A program made the position numbers and the translations under genes. The notes below the pieces were generated by a model. The model was not told the DNA's origin. It worked only from the letters and a program-made list of their open reading frames with translations, and ran no database searches. DNA of 64,000 nucleotides. Origin: Myxococcus guangdongensis (GTDB lineage: Bacteria > Myxococcota > Myxococcia > Myxococcales > Myxococcaceae). Each line of letters opens with the position of its first letter. Positions within the stretch are counted from its first letter, which is position 1. The DNA lies in the NCBI RefSeq assembly GCF_024198255.1, contig NZ_JAJVKW010000019.1, forward strand, positions 122,017 to 186,016. Direction: 5' to 3'. This document shows, one piece after another, positions 19,101 to 26,542 of the stretch.

Positions 19101-20822
19101 ACGCTGTCCACCACCTACTCGGTGCCCGTCGAAGTCGCGGTGACGTCGAGCAACCCGGCCGCCCTGGTGGTGCCGGGTGGGAAGGTCTCGATTCCCGCGG
19201 GACAGACCTCGGCGGAGGTGAAGCTGGAGCCGCTCGCCCAGGCGCAGAATGTCACGCTCACCGCCACCCTCGGCACGGTCTCGCTCCAGTCGTCCCTCCG
19301 GGTGCTGGGCGCGACGGAGCAGGCGCAGGTGACGTCCCTGTCTCCCGCGACGGTGAGCCTGGTGCCCGGCGGCACGGTGACGCTCACGGTGGCGCTGGAC
19401 CGTCCGGCCCCAGCCAACGCGACCATCGCGCTGAGCGTGGACCCGATGACGGGCTTCGGCGTGCTCGACCCGGCGAACGGTGTCCTGACGGTGGCGAAGA
19501 ACGCGACCCAGGCGACGTTCACCTTCACGGCCGACGAGGCCGCGGAGGTCGCCTCGGGCACGGTGACGGCGCAGGTCGGGGCCAGCAGCGCCAGCACGGC
19601 GGTGACGCTGGACCAGGCCGCGCCGCGACTCGTGTCGCTGCTGCCCTCCACGCCCGTGGTGGTGCGGTTCGGAGAGACGCAGGAGTACCGCGTCGTGCTG
19701 TCCTCCGCGCCGGCCCAGGACCTCGAGGTGGCGCTCGTGGCGACGCCGGCCGCGGGGGTCACCCACTTCGGCACGGTGCCCGCCTCCGTGACGGTGCGCG
19801 CGGGTACGACGGATGCCACGTTCCTCTTCACCGCGGATGCGCGGGGTGAGGGAGCGGGCACGGTGTCCGCGTCGCTGCAGGGAATCACGCGGACCTCGGA
19901 CATCACGGTGACGCCGCCGGCCGCGGCGCTCCAGGCGCTGACGCCTTCGACGGCGACCGTGTTCTTCAACGCGACGCAGGCGTTCACGGTGACGCTGGAC
20001 CGGGCCGCGCCAGTTGGGGGCGCTCTGGTGGAGGTGGCGCTGACGCCGGCCACGGGCCTGGGCTCGCTGTCCTCCGCGACGGTGGCCATCGCCGCGGGCC
20101 AGACGAGCGGTCAGGTGGTGTTCACCGCGGGCCAGACGGCCGGTGACGTCCGGCTGACGGCGACGTACGGCGGCCAGTCGCTGTCGGCGGTGGTGACGGT
20201 GGCCAATCGCCCGGCCATCAACCACCTGGTCATCAACGAGGTGGACTACGACCAGATCGGCACGGACACGAAGGAGTTCGTCGAAATCTACAACCCGACG
20301 GGGGGACCTGTTTCCCTGGCGAACACGTTCCTGGTGTTCGTCAACGGCGCGGTGAATCCTCCGGCGAGCTACCAGAAGATCGACCTCGCGGAGGTCGGTA
20401 CGCTGGGCGCGGGTGAGTACCTGGTGGTGGGCTCGGCCGCGGTCGTCGGTCCCCTGGCGGGTCGTCCCGGGGTGAAGACCCTCCAGCGAGGGACCTCGGA
20501 CTTCATCCAGAACGGCGGCAACGCGGCGAATCCCTCCGCGGACGCCGTGGCGCTCTACGACGGGGTCCAGGATGCGCTCATCGACTCGCTCTCCTACGAG
20601 GGTGCCATCATGCAGGCCACCATGGCGGGTTCCTCGAAGCGGTTCGACATGCAGGAGGGCACCACGAGCACGGCGGCCTTGGCGGACAGCAACACGATCG
20701 AAGGCTCGCTGTGCCGCGACGCGAACAGCACGGACACCGACGACAACGGGGTGGACTTCAAGTTCACCACCACCGTGACGCCGGGCGCGGCCAACATCAT
20801 CACCGCCGCTCCCGCACCGTGA
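16191..20822 (+). CDS. Very large multidomain lipoprotein with amidohydrolase, thrombospondin-3, Ig-like and lamin-tail domains
   Basis: 1543 residues. The lipoprotein signal ends at Cys22 (LSHVGC). Three DUF4215 Cys-rich repeats follow (about 40-140; CGNGxxExxEACDDGNxxxGDGCExDC). An amidohydrolase-like region (about 145-545) has GVISPGLINPHEHLTYPDKP, ISAGAHNEFTCLSTG, TALIHGIGL, SISLGTDWLQSGSMN and GRIAPGKMGDLAIF. Thrombospondin type 3-like calcium repeats come next (about 625-720; DIDGDGVQDAADNC, DTDGDGKGDACD), then an OB-like module (about 735-830), about four Ig-like beta-sandwich repeats (about 940-1345) and a lamin-tail domain (about 1345-1480; LVINEVDYDQ...EFVEIYNP). The metal-binding HxH of amidohydrolases appears as HEH. 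It is probably surface-exposed; the substrate is unknown. Stop at a strong terminator. Confidence 0.82.
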   Translation: MRTSPRLLLAALAALMLSHVGCSSDDDSGCEDPKTCLAPSCGNGVKETGEACDDGNRINGDGCESDCTLTPGAPVCGNGVREGTEACDDGNTVSGDGCEADCTPTPTKADCGNGKLEGAEVCDDGNTTSGDGCEADCTLTQTRCAAADAPPLADGATCAVTKAGNGARLFTGVVLKDGETLVGGQVLVNTSGVITCAQCDCSAAEGAADATQISCPSGVISPGLINPHEHLTYPDKPHAGTEERYEHRNEWRTGANRHTRISNGGSKSSADVVGYAELRHVMAGTTSIAGAGGASGFLRNLDQNPVARQEGLDEGVADSDTFPLGDSNGRIVTTGCTDYSTRPTAAGLSKLAAYLPHVAEGISAGAHNEFTCLSTGANDVMLGRTALIHGIGLTAREIELMASRGTGLIWSPRSNIALYGDTAMVTTHKRLGVSISLGTDWLQSGSMNILRELKCADSLNTHQFARAFSDEQLWRMVTSNASEAVDVYEKVGRIAPGKMGDLAIFQLKDFKASPHRAVVAAEPTNVVLTMRGGKALYGDQALVAALKGAAETCDAVDVCGTAKSACVQSEAGKNLAALQAANPTAYPLFACGVPEAEPSCTPQRISNNTAWPASVNNSTVYSGVSEAGDIDGDGVQDAADNCRDVFNPIRPMDNGKQLDSDGDGVGDACDPCPLSADNSVCTTYTVGDDDHDGLPTWLDNCPFVANPDQTDTDGDGKGDACDACPIANPGATACPVTIHDLKTPVNGALPFAGELVSLTDVIVTGVVKGTASSSGYWVQVHPVPSGKSVEYSGLFVYGPKGDLAVGDRLDISKGALTIFNGLPELIDVTYSRRSTGNTPPAPVVVSAADVRTGGPRAVALEGVLLELREVTVTEGVNSFKEFRVNESGNASQPSLMVDDQAFDYADPAVGTPYFSLRGLLTFNFNDHKLVPRGAGDMLGTPPTLTAFGPGGFVRAGESGAQSAFPQVLTVTLSTTYSVPVEVAVTSSNPAALVVPGGKVSIPAGQTSAEVKLEPLAQAQNVTLTATLGTVSLQSSLRVLGATEQAQVTSLSPATVSLVPGGTVTLTVALDRPAPANATIALSVDPMTGFGVLDPANGVLTVAKNATQATFTFTADEAAEVASGTVTAQVGASSASTAVTLDQAAPRLVSLLPSTPVVVRFGETQEYRVVLSSAPAQDLEVALVATPAAGVTHFGTVPASVTVRAGTTDATFLFTADARGEGAGTVSASLQGITRTSDITVTPPAAALQALTPSTATVFFNATQAFTVTLDRAAPVGGALVEVALTPATGLGSLSSATVAIAAGQTSGQVVFTAGQTAGDVRLTATYGGQSLSAVVTVANRPAINHLVINEVDYDQIGTDTKEFVEIYNPTGGPVSLANTFLVFVNGAVNPPASYQKIDLAEVGTLGAGEYLVVGSAAVVGPLAGRPGVKTLQRGTSDFIQNGGNAANPSADAVALYDGVQDALIDSLSYEGAIMQATMAGSSKRFDMQEGTTSTAALADSNTIEGSLCRDANSTDTDDNGVDFKFTTTVTPGAANIITAAPAP

Positions 20823-20846
20823 TGCACGTCCGATAACCGGACAACG

Positions 20847-20890
20847 AAAGCCTGGGCCGCGCTGGAGACTTCAGCGCGCGCCCGGGCTTT
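20847..20890. terminator. Bidirectional hairpin terminator between convergent genes
   Basis: AAAGCC-T-GGGC...GCGCTG-(GAGACTT)-CAGCGC...GCCC-G-GGCTTT: a long stem with one opposed mismatch pair, flanked by A-run on the left and T-run on the right, so it can end transcription from both sides. Confidence 0.78.
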
Positions 20891-22491
20891 CACCGTTCAT
20901 CGACTCTCAAGAGCGAGACCCGGTAGCCCATCCGCATCAACCGGTCATGGGCATAGGTCAAGTTGAGCTGGCTGAAGAACGGCAGGGAGTGGGGCCAGTT
21001 CGACTTGCGCTTGGTGATGATGGCGAACACCACCTCATATTTCGAGGGGTCAGGCCTCGTGTCCGGGATGAGCGCCCCCAGCGCGGGCCGCCCCTTCACG
21101 ATCTGATTCCGGGTGTGACTCCGGTACTCCGGGTCCATCCAGAACGAGTCGGCGGAGACAACACCCTGCGCGAAGAGGTGGCTCAGCGTCGCGGAGCGCG
21201 TCTTCCTCTTCACGTGGACGAACTGGCAATCCTTCGTGAACAGGTCGCACACTTCGATTCGGGTCTTGCTCCCATCCACGAAGACGTTTCGCCGGTCCAT
21301 CAGCGCATAGTTCTTCGAGGTCTTCGCCACCTGGCTGTTGTAGTCGTCCTCGTGCTGCTCGCTCCCCGCCGAAGGGAGCACGAGCTTCGAAGCGGGAATC
21401 CGCCCCAACTTCGCCTTCACTCCATCCGCGAACTTCTTGTCGACCTGGAACCAGTCTCCTCCGGAGAGGACGTAGACCTTCCCCTCCAGCTCCGTCTCGA
21501 AGACGAGGGTGTCGAACACGCTCCATTTCGAGAGCGGGACCTCCGAGCGCGTATCGTGGAGCCGCACCACGTCCCGCTTGAGCTTCTCGAACGAGAGTTC
21601 GTCCTCGTCCACCGTGCGGAGATACTCCTCCATCTGCAACTCATGGCGCGGCGCCGGCTCAGCCTCCGTGGAGAAGGAGAACCCCCACGATTCGTGCCAA
21701 TCGATGATGTCGGGAGGGGCCAGATGCAGGTCGTCGTAGTTCTTGGAGCGGATCGTCTCGAGCAGCGTCGTGGAGAGACTCGCGATCACTGACGGGTCGC
21801 GCACGGCCCTCAGCTGGTCGAACCAGGGGAAATGCTCCCGGTACGCGATGCTCTGGTAGGCCGTCAGCAGCGCCTCGCACTTCGCCCCCAGGTCTTCGAC
21901 CTCCAGCTTGGCGCTCAGCGACAAGGAGTCCGAGCCCGCGATCAACTTCGCGAACTCCTCGTCGATGGGCTTCCCCGCGATGACCCGAGGGATGTCCTGA
22001 TGCAGGTTCAGCGCGAACGCCGTCATCGGTGAGTTCCGACTCAGCTGCTTCCGCGTCTGTGTCGTCAGGCTCTCGACGCTCCTCACATCGACGCTCCGGA
22101 GCTGCTTCGGATCCACCGAGTTCAGCACCACCTTGATGCCGAAGTCCCGCTCGAAGCAGTCGACCTTCAGCAGGTTCCTGCCGTGCCCCTGAGTGAAGAC
22201 CAACCACCGCTTCTGGACACGAACGAAGAGGACCGCACAGATGTTGTCGTTCTTCGGCTCCGGAAGGCGCCCCTCCAGCATCTGCGCCACGAAGCCCATC
22301 CAGGCAGCGGACCTGGCCCGTTTGGACTGCACGTAGAACTCACCTGTGAAACCCAGACCGCGCTTCACCTCCATCTGAGTCACGGAGGCAGGATCCTTGA
22401 TGCAGTCCTTGGGACTTTTGAACTCGCTCTTGATCAACAAAGCGGTCAGATGTCTGACGCGCTTTCGCGACGGAGCCTTCTTCGTGGCCAT
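20890..22491 (-). CDS. TIGR04141/DUF6119-like protein of sporadic distribution
   Basis: 533 residues, no signal peptide or membrane segment, lysine-rich N-terminus (MATKKAPSRKRVRHLTALLIKSEFKSP). The pattern of internal motifs (AWMGFVAQMLEGRLPEPKND..AVLFVRVQKRWLVFTQGHGR; FERDFGIKVVLNSVDPKQLRSVDVRS; LSGGDWFQVDKKF; NVFVDGSKTRIEVCDLFTKDCQFVHVKRKTRSATLSHLFAQG; YEVVFAIITKR) resembles the TIGR04141 family, described as sporadically distributed, which fits mobile or defence-associated genes. The VHVKRK stretch recalls the ExK/QxK core of restriction-type nucleases, but this is only a hint. Third-position GC is lower than in the core genes, consistent with transfer. Stands alone, convergent with the giant lipoprotein gene. 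Confidence 0.6.
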   Translation of the reverse strand: MATKKAPSRKRVRHLTALLIKSEFKSPKDCIKDPASVTQMEVKRGLGFTGEFYVQSKRARSAAWMGFVAQMLEGRLPEPKNDNICAVLFVRVQKRWLVFTQGHGRNLLKVDCFERDFGIKVVLNSVDPKQLRSVDVRSVESLTTQTRKQLSRNSPMTAFALNLHQDIPRVIAGKPIDEEFAKLIAGSDSLSLSAKLEVEDLGAKCEALLTAYQSIAYREHFPWFDQLRAVRDPSVIASLSTTLLETIRSKNYDDLHLAPPDIIDWHESWGFSFSTEAEPAPRHELQMEEYLRTVDEDELSFEKLKRDVVRLHDTRSEVPLSKWSVFDTLVFETELEGKVYVLSGGDWFQVDKKFADGVKAKLGRIPASKLVLPSAGSEQHEDDYNSQVAKTSKNYALMDRRNVFVDGSKTRIEVCDLFTKDCQFVHVKRKTRSATLSHLFAQGVVSADSFWMDPEYRSHTRNQIVKGRPALGALIPDTRPDPSKYEVVFAIITKRKSNWPHSLPFFSQLNLTYAHDRLMRMGYRVSLLRVDER

Positions 22492-22583
22492 TCACTCCCC
22501 CAATCGAATGTCGTGTTTCGATCGGGAGGATGAGTCCCAGGGGCTGAGATGTCTCTACCACCCCAGGGGTACGCACGGTGGCG

Positions 22584-23390
22584 CTAACCAGCGCGACGAA
22601 ACACACCGTCCAACGCGCGGAAGCGCTCCAACGTGCTCGAGGGAATCTCATCGAGCGCGGCCACGAGCGGCAGCGTGAACCGGTGGAAGCTCGCGTCATA
22701 AAGCGGCTGCCCCACGAACCGCGCGCCCATCTTCCTGGCGAACAGCGACGGCGCCCGGGGCATCCTCAATCCCGCCAACAAGCCTTGCCCTGCCCGCTCG
22801 CGCTCCGTTGGAGTGTAGAACGGGCTCCTGGGGATCGCAGGCGACTCATGAGGCACCGTCGACCTCACCCGCCAACGCGGGCTCACCCAGCCCCGGTGCT
22901 CCGCCACACACGCAATCCACCGCGCGTCCTCGTGTGAGTCCGTGTCCATGTTGGCCGCTGCAACCCAGTGCGTCACACCGCGCCGCCGGCTCTCCGCGTA
23001 GATGCCCGCCTGCAGATGCGCCACCGCCTCCGTGTGCCTCCACTGCTCGAGCACGCAGAAGCGCGCCGTCTCCGCGATGACCCGCCCGGGCCCCACCAGG
23101 CTCGACAGGTCCAGCTTCTGCTCCATCTCCACCCCGAGTCGCCCTCCCGTCGCCAGCGCAACCTCCGGATTCGTCAACAACATCCGCAGCGTCGCCACCG
23201 GCGTCCGGTCCGCGTAGACCACCAGGTGCACCGTCGTCTCGAGCGTGTCGAAGCAGCTCAGCTCGCGCCGCGTCGGTGACGGCTTGCCGCCCAGCAACCG
23301 CAGCTCCCCTCCGAAAACAGCCCAGCGGATCCGCAGCGCGTCATCCAACTCGCGCTGGGTGGTGGCGACTCGGCAGTGCATGGACGTCAT
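22584..23390 (-). CDS. GNAT-fold acyltransferase, N-acyl amino acid synthase/autoinducer-synthase-like
   Basis: 268 residues. MHCRVATTQRELDDALRIRWAVFGGELRLL matches the entry segment of FeeM/LuxI-like and exosortase-associated acyltransferases. It is followed by HLVVYADRTPVATLRMLLTNPE, VIAETARFCVLEQWRHTEAVAHLQAGIYAESRRRGVTHWVAAANMDTD, the usual CoA/acyl-carrier-binding core of the GNAT fold. Such enzymes move a fatty acyl group from ACP or CoA to an amino acid or related amine; substrate here is unknown. Start ATG at 23390 with GGAGGG upstream. It stands alone between the TIGR04141-like gene and the divergent sigma-like operon. Confidence 0.62.
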   Translation of the reverse strand: MTSMHCRVATTQRELDDALRIRWAVFGGELRLLGGKPSPTRRELSCFDTLETTVHLVVYADRTPVATLRMLLTNPEVALATGGRLGVEMEQKLDLSSLVGPGRVIAETARFCVLEQWRHTEAVAHLQAGIYAESRRRGVTHWVAAANMDTDSHEDARWIACVAEHRGWVSPRWRVRSTVPHESPAIPRSPFYTPTERERAGQGLLAGLRMPRAPSLFARKMGARFVGQPLYDASFHRFTLPLVAALDEIPSSTLERFRALDGVFRRAG

Positions 23391-23652
23391 GGGTCCCTCC
23401 CTGAATCAGGCCGGCGACATACCGACCTCGTCCCCTTTTTCGGCGCCGCTTCCCTGACTGCGCCCACCACCCCATGTCTCGTCCACCGCGAGCCATACCA
23501 CCCGGGAGGTACAGACATTGCTTCGCTCCGCGACCAACCTTCCGCGGACGTGAACGAGACACGGGCCGTCGAACTCAGGGAGCCGGTAACGAAAGGACAC
23601 ACAGTTCGATGTCAACCCGAGAGCGGGCACGTGTTCCCGGCGAGGAGTGGGG

Positions 23653-24252
23653 ATGAGTCTTCCAACACCAACGGAGGAGCAGGAGCTTCACCAGCGCGTC
23701 CTGAAGGGTGAGTCATTGGCACCCAAGGACGTCTTCACGGTCTTCGTTGACCCAATCACTGCACGTTTGTGCAGAGACCCGAGACAGTCCAAGGAACAGG
23801 CGTGGGACGCGGTCATCGATGTCATCTACGCCTACCTCGCGCATCCTGAACGGTACATCCCCGAAAGGAGTCGCCTGTCCACCTACCTGAGCGAGGCGGC
23901 CAAGAAGAAGCTCTTCGATGGCTACCGCTCCCGGGAAGCCCGCACTCGCCGGGAACGGGAATTCGGGACGGTTTTCGAACTTTGCGCGAGGGCACCGAAA
24001 GAAAGCCTGGAGGTCACCGTGGAAGCCAGGCTCGCCGTGAGACGAATCGACCATGCCAGATTGCCGGAGCGAGACCGGGTCTTCATCGGGCTGGTCCTCC
24101 AGGGAGAGGGCTCCACGCACGTCCTCGCCCGGGCAATGGGGCTGCCTCCCATGCCAGACAAGGACCGCAAGCGCGAGGTGAAGCGGAATCGAGACCGCCT
24201 CGTGAAGTGGTTGAGGCGCTTCGGAAAGGAGGACCGAGATGACGAATCCTGA
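23653..24252 (+). CDS. Sigma-70/ECF-like factor, first gene of a five-gene operon
   Basis: 199 residues from the ATG at 23653, with GAGGAG just upstream. The N-terminal half resembles sigma region 2: LHQRVLKGESLAPKDVFTVFVDPITARLCR, AWDAVIDVIYAYLAHPERYIPERSRLSTYLSEAAKKKLFDGYRSREARTRRE corresponds to the ECF pattern of a core-binding helix then a -10 recognising basic helix. The C-terminal half (LPERDRVFIGLVLQGEGSTHVLARAMGLPPM...KREVKRNRDRLVKWLRR) resembles a weak region 4 helix-turn-helix. It may direct polymerase to this operon or simply bind DNA. Its stop overlaps the next start by 14 bp. Confidence 0.6.
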   Translation: MSLPTPTEEQELHQRVLKGESLAPKDVFTVFVDPITARLCRDPRQSKEQAWDAVIDVIYAYLAHPERYIPERSRLSTYLSEAAKKKLFDGYRSREARTRREREFGTVFELCARAPKESLEVTVEARLAVRRIDHARLPERDRVFIGLVLQGEGSTHVLARAMGLPPMPDKDRKREVKRNRDRLVKWLRRFGKEDRDDES

Positions 24253-24607
24253 ATGGCTCGACCGAGCAGCTCGACGGGGCCGGAGCGAGCCCTGGTCAAT
24301 GGCCTACACATTCGAGCAGTACCAGCGCATTGAGGGCATCAGCGAGGACACGCTGGCGGAGGAGTTTCAGTGCACCCGGGAGACACTCCACTGGATGTCT
24401 CTGTGCCGCCGCCCTGAGGGCAACAGCTTCAGCGAACAGTGCACCGCCATCGCCCAGAAGTTCGGCGTGGACCGCCTGACCCTCATGAAGGTGATTCGCC
24501 AAGTCGACGCCATCAATGCCTTCTCCAAGGGCACACGAGACGAGTCGACGCCCCCCATCCGGATGGCGGCCCGAGACTGTCATCCTGACGAAGAAACGGA
24601 CCCGTGA
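24239..24607 (+). CDS. Small helix-turn-helix-like protein
   Basis: 122 residues with AAGGAGG before the start. The central part (YQRIEGISEDTLAEEFQCTRETLHWMSLCRRPEGNSFSEQCTAIAQKFGVDRLTLMKVIRQVD) reads as a compact all-helical domain with an HTH-like element. Overlaps the sigma-like gene by 14 bp and the protease gene by 1 bp, so the three are translationally coupled. By analogy with ImmR/ImmA and similar pairs it could be a repressor cleaved by the adjoining protease; that is inference from context only. Confidence 0.55.
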   Translation: MTNPEWLDRAARRGRSEPWSMAYTFEQYQRIEGISEDTLAEEFQCTRETLHWMSLCRRPEGNSFSEQCTAIAQKFGVDRLTLMKVIRQVDAINAFSKGTRDESTPPIRMAARDCHPDEETDP

Positions 24608-25332
24608 TGGAAAGCTGGCTGCAAGAAGCAGTGGAGGCTTGTGCACTGAAAGACTGCCATGCATCCGTCCATGATCTGCTCGATTGCTTCTGCGGCCAGT
24701 TCTCCGTTGTGCCGGTCGCCATTCCAAAGGTCACCCAGCAGGCAGCCCAAGACTGGTTGTCCTTCAGAAGACCGGGCCAGTGGTTCACGACGGAACCCCA
24801 TAGCCACCATGGCCTCATGGCATGGTGGCGCGGGCACGGCATCCTCTTCTACAATAAACAGACGAAGGCGCCGGAGCAGCGCTTCACCGTCGTCCACGAG
24901 GTCGCGCACTTCGTCCTGGAGGAATGGGTTCCTCGCAGGCGGGCCCTGAGCGTCTTCGGCCCGGAGATACTCCCGGTCCTCGATGGCGAACGAGCCCCCT
25001 CTCCCGAAGAGGCCCTGACCCTGTTCTTCGAACAGGTCCCGCTCAATCTGAGCATGGACCTCATGGCCCGCGACGAATCGGGTGGCTATGCCAGCCGGGA
25101 CATCGTGTTGGCCGAGCACCGCGCGGACCGGGTCGCCCTCGAACTCCTGGCACCCGTGGAGCAAGTCCTGCCACTCGTGAAACAGCTCTCACGGGAGGCC
25201 GCCATCAACAGCTTGCGGTTCCAGTTCCACCTGCCCATGGAGAAGGCCACCGAATACGTCGATGGGCTTCGGCGGCGACTGCGTGTCTCCAGTTTTTCCA
25301 TCGCGGAGTTCCTGGGAGTGGAGGAGGGGTAA
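24607..25332 (+). CDS. ImmA/IrrE-family metallopeptidase
   Basis: 241 residues from ATG 24607 (TGATG overlap with the preceding stop). The zinc motif HEVAH within QRFTVVHEVAHFVLEEW is preceded by ILFYNKQTKAPEQ and followed by a downstream acidic helix (RDIVLAEHRADRVALELLAPVEQVL), the third-ligand Glu region of ImmA/IrrE (COG2856) proteins. Members cleave repressors of mobile elements or SOS/stress regulators. The likely target is the HTH-like protein encoded just upstream. Three bp separate it from the next gene. Confidence 0.82.
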   Translation: MESWLQEAVEACALKDCHASVHDLLDCFCGQFSVVPVAIPKVTQQAAQDWLSFRRPGQWFTTEPHSHHGLMAWWRGHGILFYNKQTKAPEQRFTVVHEVAHFVLEEWVPRRRALSVFGPEILPVLDGERAPSPEEALTLFFEQVPLNLSMDLMARDESGGYASRDIVLAEHRADRVALELLAPVEQVLPLVKQLSREAAINSLRFQFHLPMEKATEYVDGLRRRLRVSSFSIAEFLGVEEG

Positions 25333-25335
25333 TCC

Positions 25336-26529
25336 ATGTCGAGTGACTTGCCGCCCGAGGCGGATGAACTGAAGGAAGAGCTGTTTGGTGATGCGGACTA
25401 CCGTTCGGCGTTCGGGGAGGACCTCGCCTCGACGTTGGACCTCGACCGGTGGTCCACGGGGCTCGACCTCGACAAGATCATGGAGCGGTTCCGTCGGGAG
25501 ATCGCCAGCGCGGTCCACAAGGAAGGAGAGCTGCGCGCCATCGTGCGCAGCGAGGTCTTCCCCCGGCTGGCCTCGCGCGGTGACGCCTTCCCGGACGCCG
25601 GTGTCTACAAGGTCACCCCCGAAGACCTGTCCCTCATCCACGAGCGCCTGCTGTTCCGCAGCAAGGTCGACGCGGTGACCGGAACCCACGTCTCGCATGA
25701 CAGCCTGCCCATCGGCATCTCGCAGATTGGTGTCGGTATCGTCAGCTACCAGGGCACCTCGGGCGCCTTCACCAAGCGACTGTTCCGCAAGGAGATGGCG
25801 TCCCAGAACACCGGCAACCCCCTCCAGGAGGCGATGGACTTCATCGACATGCGCCAGAATCGCTATCAGGGGAAGCAGGACACCCTGTCGCGCATGGCCC
25901 GCCGTGGCATCCAGGCCTATGCCGAGCGGGCCGCCCTCGTCGAGAAGGCCACCGCGGAGTGGCGCATGGGCTCCGGCAATCCGTGCGCCCACGAGCTGCT
26001 CTCAGGCTCGGGCTACATGACGCTCCTGGACCGCTCGCTCACCGTGCTCGAGCGGCTCATCCACGAGCACAAGAAGTTCGTCTACGTCTCGGACTCACTC
26101 ACCGACCGCGGCTTCCTCACGATGGGGCTCGCGCTGGACGCGGGCGAGTATGCCCTCCTGGAGACGCTCCAACGCGAGGGCAAGCAGATCGTCCGCAATT
26201 GGGAGTACGGCGGACGGAGCAAGCACCGCGCCTGGAAGTTCGTGCGTGAGTCGAGCCCCTGCGTCGTCAAGGGCATCTTCCGCGTGTCGGACACCTCGGC
26301 GCCGCGCTTGTTCTACGCCCACAAGGACCACGCCCACGAGGCCGCATGGGTGGCCATGGCCGACAGCATCCTGCGCCCCGAGCGTGGCTTCCCGATGCTG
26401 CTCGATGTCGCAGCGGTGACGTGCCGCGGTGTCTTCGGGGTCGACGGATTCCTGGGACTCGTCGAGGACGCCTACAGCCAGGCCGGAGCCAATCTGCAGT
26501 TCATGACCGAGCGCGGGATGCGCCGTTAA
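25336..26529 (+). CDS. HerA-partner protein, divergent NurA-like nuclease candidate
   Basis: 397 residues directly upstream of the HerA ATPase gene (13 bp). The order and coupling suggest the nuclease partner NurA, which with HerA resects DNA ends. A NurA-like arrangement is visible: a beta-strand core around VDAVTGTHVSHDSLPIGISQIGVGIVSYQG where NurA has its first acidic motif, then KFVYVSDSLTDRGFL, and a C-terminal RGFPMLLDVAAVTCRGVFGVDGFLGLVEDAY. The usual DGS triplet is not clear, so it may be highly divergent, or a different HerA-associated effector. No signal peptide or membrane segment. Confidence 0.52.
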   Translation: MSSDLPPEADELKEELFGDADYRSAFGEDLASTLDLDRWSTGLDLDKIMERFRREIASAVHKEGELRAIVRSEVFPRLASRGDAFPDAGVYKVTPEDLSLIHERLLFRSKVDAVTGTHVSHDSLPIGISQIGVGIVSYQGTSGAFTKRLFRKEMASQNTGNPLQEAMDFIDMRQNRYQGKQDTLSRMARRGIQAYAERAALVEKATAEWRMGSGNPCAHELLSGSGYMTLLDRSLTVLERLIHEHKKFVYVSDSLTDRGFLTMGLALDAGEYALLETLQREGKQIVRNWEYGGRSKHRAWKFVRESSPCVVKGIFRVSDTSAPRLFYAHKDHAHEAAWVAMADSILRPERGFPMLLDVAAVTCRGVFGVDGFLGLVEDAYSQAGANLQFMTERGMRR

Positions 26530-26542
26530 GGGGGGACCACGG

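Noticed and set aside
16212..20225. Minus-strand open frame of 1337 codons opposite the giant lipoprotein gene
   Set aside because: Very Arg/His/Gly-rich, no domain features; the plus frame has a signal peptide and ordered domains.
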